64,000 nucleotides of DNA, taken from positions 1 through 64,000 of the forward strand of contig CAYRSC010000024.1 of assembly GCA_964427155.1 (NCBI GenBank), given 5' to 3'. The position numbers and the translations under genes are program-made. This stretch comes from Desulfothermus sp964427155. GTDB taxonomy: Bacteria; Desulfobacterota; Desulfovibrionia; Desulfovibrionales; Desulfothermaceae. Below the pieces are notes generated by a model that saw only the letters and a program-made list of their open reading frames with translations, ran no database searches and was not told the origin of the DNA. Positions 61,151 through 64,000 of the stretch are shown here, piece by piece (the first letter of the stretch is position 1; the number at the start of each line of letters is the position of its first letter).

Positions 61151-62347
61151 TTAATAGGGAGGAACAATGCTGTAACCAAGGAAGCCCTTGGAGGTATAAC
61201 GGAGACCCACATAAATGGCCAGGATTACAAAAAGCCTCTTCAGCCAGATATCAGGAATATATTTCTGGGTCCTTGGACCTATCATGGAGCCCACAAATAT
61301 CCCTGCAAGCTCAGCCCCAATAAGAGGCCAATAAACAGTGGCGCCCTTTAATACAATGTAGGTAAAGATACCCACAATCATCTTGATGAGTACAATAAAG
61401 GCAGAAGTACCAGCCACAATAAACATTGGGAGCTTAACAATATCTGTCATAAAGGGCACCAGGAGGAATCCACCTCCAATTCCCAGAAATACCGCAATAA
61501 TGGCAATAAGCAGACCGCCCAGGGCCGCTATAACGGGATTAAACTTAAACTCTACACCCAGGAAGGAAAATACACACTCAGTAAGGGAGAATCTCACCAG
61601 TTTTACTCCCTCAGTAGTTCCACCTTCCTTCTTGGCATTTTCCTCAAAACGTTTTGCCGCCTCTTTTGCCGCCTTATTCTTTGCCCTTGCCTTTTCAGTG
61701 GTACCATACCACATGAAACCAGCCACCGCAAACACCGCCAGTCCGAAAAAGCCAATATAGTCTTTCAGACTGATCTTACCTGCTGTGAGCTCTGCAATCC
61801 CCATGGCACCACCCACTGCTCCAATGGCCATGGCAATGGCCAAGGGACCAACTATCCTCTTCATGCGCCAGTAATTAAAACTTGAGACCGCACCACTTAA
61901 ACCCACCAGAAACATATTGGACACACGAATGGTATCAGTAAGATATTTATTTAAGGCCATGTTGGTCTTTTTAAAGCTCTTGGCATAATTCGCAAGTCCA
62001 AATATGGTTATATGTCCCACACCTGCCATAATTCCACCAAATGCCCCCACAGTGGAAAAGATCCAGCCTACCCATATTGCCCACAAAAAACCTAAAATAA
62101 AACTTGGACGGGGCGCTCCTGGAATACCCAGATAACCCCGAGGGGCATCAGGATTGATACACCCCTTGGTAAGAGATGCTGTACACTTGGGAGTCTCGGC
62201 AATGAGCTTACCCAATTTTCCACTCAGACCAAGACTGCTTCCCACCACTGCACTATCAGCGGCACTTAAAGAAAGATAAGCCCCCCAACTCAACACCAAT
62301 GTTAACACCAAAATAAACAACAGCTTTTTTTGAAACACCTTGCTCAT
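61151..62347 (-). CDS. TauE/SafE-family (TSUP) anion exporter
   Basis: The 398-residue membrane protein has an N-terminal signal-like segment (residues 8-30), a short loop with two cysteines (TPKCTASLTKGC near residue 55) and two halves of about four helices each, with GAFGGIMAGVGHITIFG near residue 105 and the matching FLGIGGGFLLVPFMTDIV near 290. This inverted repeat with Gly-rich first helices is the TauE/SafE signature. Relatives move sulfite, sulfoacetate or other organosulfur anions out of the cell, which fits the sulfur-relay genes nearby, although the substrate is not determined by sequence. A cytoplasmic charged loop (AKNKAAKEAAKRFEENAKK) separates the halves. GAGGAGGG lies before the ATG. 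Confidence 0.88.
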   Translation of the reverse strand: MSKVFQKKLLFILVLTLVLSWGAYLSLSAADSAVVGSSLGLSGKLGKLIAETPKCTASLTKGCINPDAPRGYLGIPGAPRPSFILGFLWAIWVGWIFSTVGAFGGIMAGVGHITIFGLANYAKSFKKTNMALNKYLTDTIRVSNMFLVGLSGAVSSFNYWRMKRIVGPLAIAMAIGAVGGAMGIAELTAGKISLKDYIGFFGLAVFAVAGFMWYGTTEKARAKNKAAKEAAKRFEENAKKEGGTTEGVKLVRFSLTECVFSFLGVEFKFNPVIAALGGLLIAIIAVFLGIGGGFLLVPFMTDIVKLPMFIVAGTSAFIVLIKMIVGIFTYIVLKGATVYWPLIGAELAGIFVGSMIGPRTQKYIPDIWLKRLFVILAIYVGLRYTSKGFLGYSIVPPY

Positions 62348-62405
62348 AAAAACCCTCCTCTCTTAATTTTTTTTAGCTAAACTTCACACCATAAACTTTT
62401 TAGTG

Positions 62406-62426
62406 TTAACCCCCACCTGCCATCAT
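62406..62426 (-). other. Six-codon leader reading frame upstream of the exporter
   Basis: On the minus strand a perfect ribosome site (AAAGGAGGG, 62435-62427) stands directly before ATGATG and the frame reads Met-Met-Ala-Gly-Gly-Gly-stop. It lies between the TATAAT promoter and the exporter gene, 58 bases from the exporter start. It may be a leader peptide, or a chance site; the spacing of one or four bases is tight for efficient initiation. Confidence 0.3.
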
Positions 62427-62465
62427 CCCTCCTTTGTTAAAAGGTTAACCTCTTTTATTTTATGT

Positions 62466-62493
62466 ATTATACACTTAAACCATACAGCTTGAA
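62466..62493 (-). promoter_or_regulatory. Promoter upstream of the TauE-type gene
   Basis: On the minus strand a perfect TATAAT (62471-62466) lies 16 bases after a weak -35 (TTCAAG, 62493-62488). A palindrome GGTTAACC (62443-62450) and two more GTTAA copies lie just downstream of the likely start of transcription. Confidence 0.55.
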
Positions 62494-62932
62494 CGAGATT
62501 ACCCATGACAGAAAAATCAAATTATGTCAAGAGAGCAACTTATAAAAATATAGAGATACACAAAAATGTGCATATTAACCCAAAATATTCTTTATTAAAT
62601 AGACGAGAAAAAATTTAAATCCATCACATATGAATATACAAAAATATCTTTCGTTATAATATAATGGTTTTTAAGGAGGTCAATATAATATATATCTCAA
62701 AATAACGTATAAAGACGGTTAATTAAAATAGTAAAATTATCTTTCAACTTTAAAATACATTCAACTTTAATATCAAAACTAAAAAAATGTTTATTATAAA
62801 TGAAAAAGTTATATTAATTTTGTAGATAGAAAAAGAGAATCTTCGTTTACCTAATAAGAATGTTTTTTAACAGTATAAACAAAAAATCAAATATTCCAGC
62901 TTAGTGGGGATAAAAGGAATAGTATATTTTAA
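62494..62932. other. AT-rich gap without a recognisable gene
   Basis: This stretch is very AT-rich and broken by stops in all frames. It holds a TATAAT (62655-62660) and a perfect TAAGGAGGT (62672-62680) on the plus strand, but no ATG and no open frame follows, only ATA/TAT runs. An 11-base direct repeat TTCAACTTTAA occurs at 62743 and 62760. No tRNA, terminator or known RNA is apparent; a decayed gene start or an unlisted small RNA is possible. Confidence 0.5.
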
Positions 62933-64000
62933 TTAAAAACGTTGAATAATGTATAGAAACAAGGGAAGATGGCTTATCCTCTTCAGGTGCATAAAAACAG
63001 AGAGTTGTCTTCTCCTCTCTTTCCTGCTCATAGGTGAAAGATATATTCTTCCCTTATAAAAGGGCTGTTTTATTTCTTCCCCCAAAAATCTTGTCAACAA
63101 GTGAAGATGGGTCTCTGGAAAATCCAGGGAGAATAAAAAATTTGCCGTAATTTCCACATGTAAAAAATTATGGTTTATCTCCTGCATTTTCCAAAAGGCC
63201 TCTATCACCCTCTCCGCGGTAAGGGGCTTCCCAATAAGGGATAGGGTAGTGGAGCAAAAGGATTCTAGACCCACGTTTATATAACTATATGTATCTGGAA
63301 GGGACCCTAAAAATTGAAATACCTCCAGAGGGGCCTTTAAAAGAGAATCAACACTGGCAAATAAAAAAATATATCTCTCCTCAAGGCCACTCCTCTCCTC
63401 AATAAGGCCCATGGCCCTCTCCAGGGCAAAAAAAATGGTGTCAGGAGAAACTGCCAGGGCATCATGCTCCCCTAGATAGATGGCATTTAGATTTACAATC
63501 TCCCTGTCATAGTACCTTATTAGCCCCTGGATCTGGGTCTCTATCTCCTCTCTGGACCTTTCCCTAAACGGCCGGGGACTCTTTACCCTACAAAAACGGC
63601 AATGATACAGGCATCCTTCTGAGATTATAAGGGGAAGACATTCATAATCCACATCTCTGGTATCAGGGGGTAAAACAGATGGCCTTGTACCCAGGATGGT
63701 GAATAGAGTGGTTGTTCTCTTTTTAAGATAATCCTCTCCTTGAATAGATATCTGGCCTAAGATGGTCCTCAGGTCCCCAGGAAGATCCACACCCCTTTGT
63801 ATCTCTCTGTATATTTCCTCTCTTAACCTCCTCCATCTCCCCATACCCTCCCCTATTATCCCCCTTAAAAAGTCCTGTTCCCCCCATAAGTTGTTTGAAG
63901 GATAGAGCATACAGGGGACATAATATTCCCCCAGGGCAGAAAATATTCCCCCATAATATTCTCCCGAGGAATAATATACCCAGTCATTGCCCCTAGTCCT
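62933..64000 (-). CDS. Radical SAM protein, 5' end beyond the window
   Basis: The minus-strand frame is open to the right edge, so the product starts outside the window; the last 355 residues are present. The cluster motif CLYHCRFC (Cys-x3-Cys-x2-Cys) follows LPLIISEG, and FASVDSLLKAP and YINVGLESF are typical strands of the radical SAM barrel. Near the right edge the frame reads DWVYYSSGEYYGG, which looks coding, so the inner Met at 63910 is probably not the true start. The Cys motif lies unusually far from the N-terminus, so another domain may precede it. Substrate unknown. It faces the exporter gene across the AT-rich gap. Confidence 0.8.
   Translation of the reverse strand, partial: RTRGNDWVYYSSGEYYGGIFSALGEYYVPCMLYPSNNLWGEQDFLRGIIGEGMGRWRRLREEIYREIQRGVDLPGDLRTILGQISIQGEDYLKKRTTTLFTILGTRPSVLPPDTRDVDYECLPLIISEGCLYHCRFCRVKSPRPFRERSREEIETQIQGLIRYYDREIVNLNAIYLGEHDALAVSPDTIFFALERAMGLIEERSGLEERYIFLFASVDSLLKAPLEVFQFLGSLPDTYSYINVGLESFCSTTLSLIGKPLTAERVIEAFWKMQEINHNFLHVEITANFLFSLDFPETHLHLLTRFLGEEIKQPFYKGRIYLSPMSRKERRRQLSVFMHLKRISHLPLFLYIIQRF

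Overview
The window looks like chromosome of an anaerobic sulfur-cycle bacterium, most likely a Desulfobacterota lineage (former Deltaproteobacteria) and possibly a thermophile. This is inferred from gene content, not from a marker gene: the futalosine menaquinone route, a TusA/DsrE sulfur-relay cluster, a TauE/SafE-type exporter, a single-chain ADP-forming acyl-CoA synthetase, a very large FAD/Fe-S oxidoreductase, and heavy use of AGG/AGA and ATA codons. I saw no rRNA, tRNA or CRISPR array.

Layout. (1) 1-0.5 kb: remnants of two transposases, then a flavodoxin-like gene behind a perfect palindrome and a UDP-glucose dehydrogenase. (2) 2.4-18.3 kb, almost all on the minus strand: a tripartite RND efflux system (permease, adaptor, lipoprotein channel), TatD, an ArsB/NhaD-type permease with an extracytoplasmic front domain, a PAS histidine kinase without an ATPase domain, ApbE, an NRDE protein, a dienoyl-CoA-reductase-like enzyme paired with an Fe-S protein, and MqnD. 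An AT-rich orphan gene on the plus strand interrupts this block. (3) 18.3-21.4 kb, plus strand: mqnE-mqnC-mqnA. Together with mqnD, four of the futalosine-pathway steps are here; mqnB is not.

(4) 21.8-48.5 kb, minus strand: a complete type VI secretion system in one apparent operon, read tssJ-K-L-M-tagF-tssA-B-C-hcp-tssE-F-G-clpV-vgrG and then a spike/cargo module (DUF2169 fused to pentapeptide repeats, a second pentapeptide protein, a PAAR-like DUF4150 protein, a DUF3540 protein, a protein with a TIR-like N-terminus and a lipoprotein). All 13 core Tss components are present. The most unusual object in the window is VgrG: it is 1230 residues long and carries about 290 residues of FP[DE]I-type repeats plus a helical stretch inserted between the OB-fold and the beta-helical needle, the place where phage T4 gp5 carries its lysozyme domain.

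(5) 48.6-58.3 kb, plus strand: a NifU-domain protein with a clear terminator, gltX, an isochorismatase-like hydrolase, a fused ADP-forming acyl-CoA synthetase, a 1175-residue FAD/Fe-S/CCG oxidoreductase, ruvX and mltG. (6) 58.4-59.5 kb: tusA followed by three small DsrE-neighbourhood genes, one only 56 codons long. (7) 59.5-62.4 kb, minus strand: a DUF169 protein, a three-segment membrane protein with a coiled coil, and a TauE/SafE exporter behind a promoter and a six-codon leader frame. (8) 62.5-64 kb: an AT-rich gap, then a radical SAM gene that runs off the right edge.
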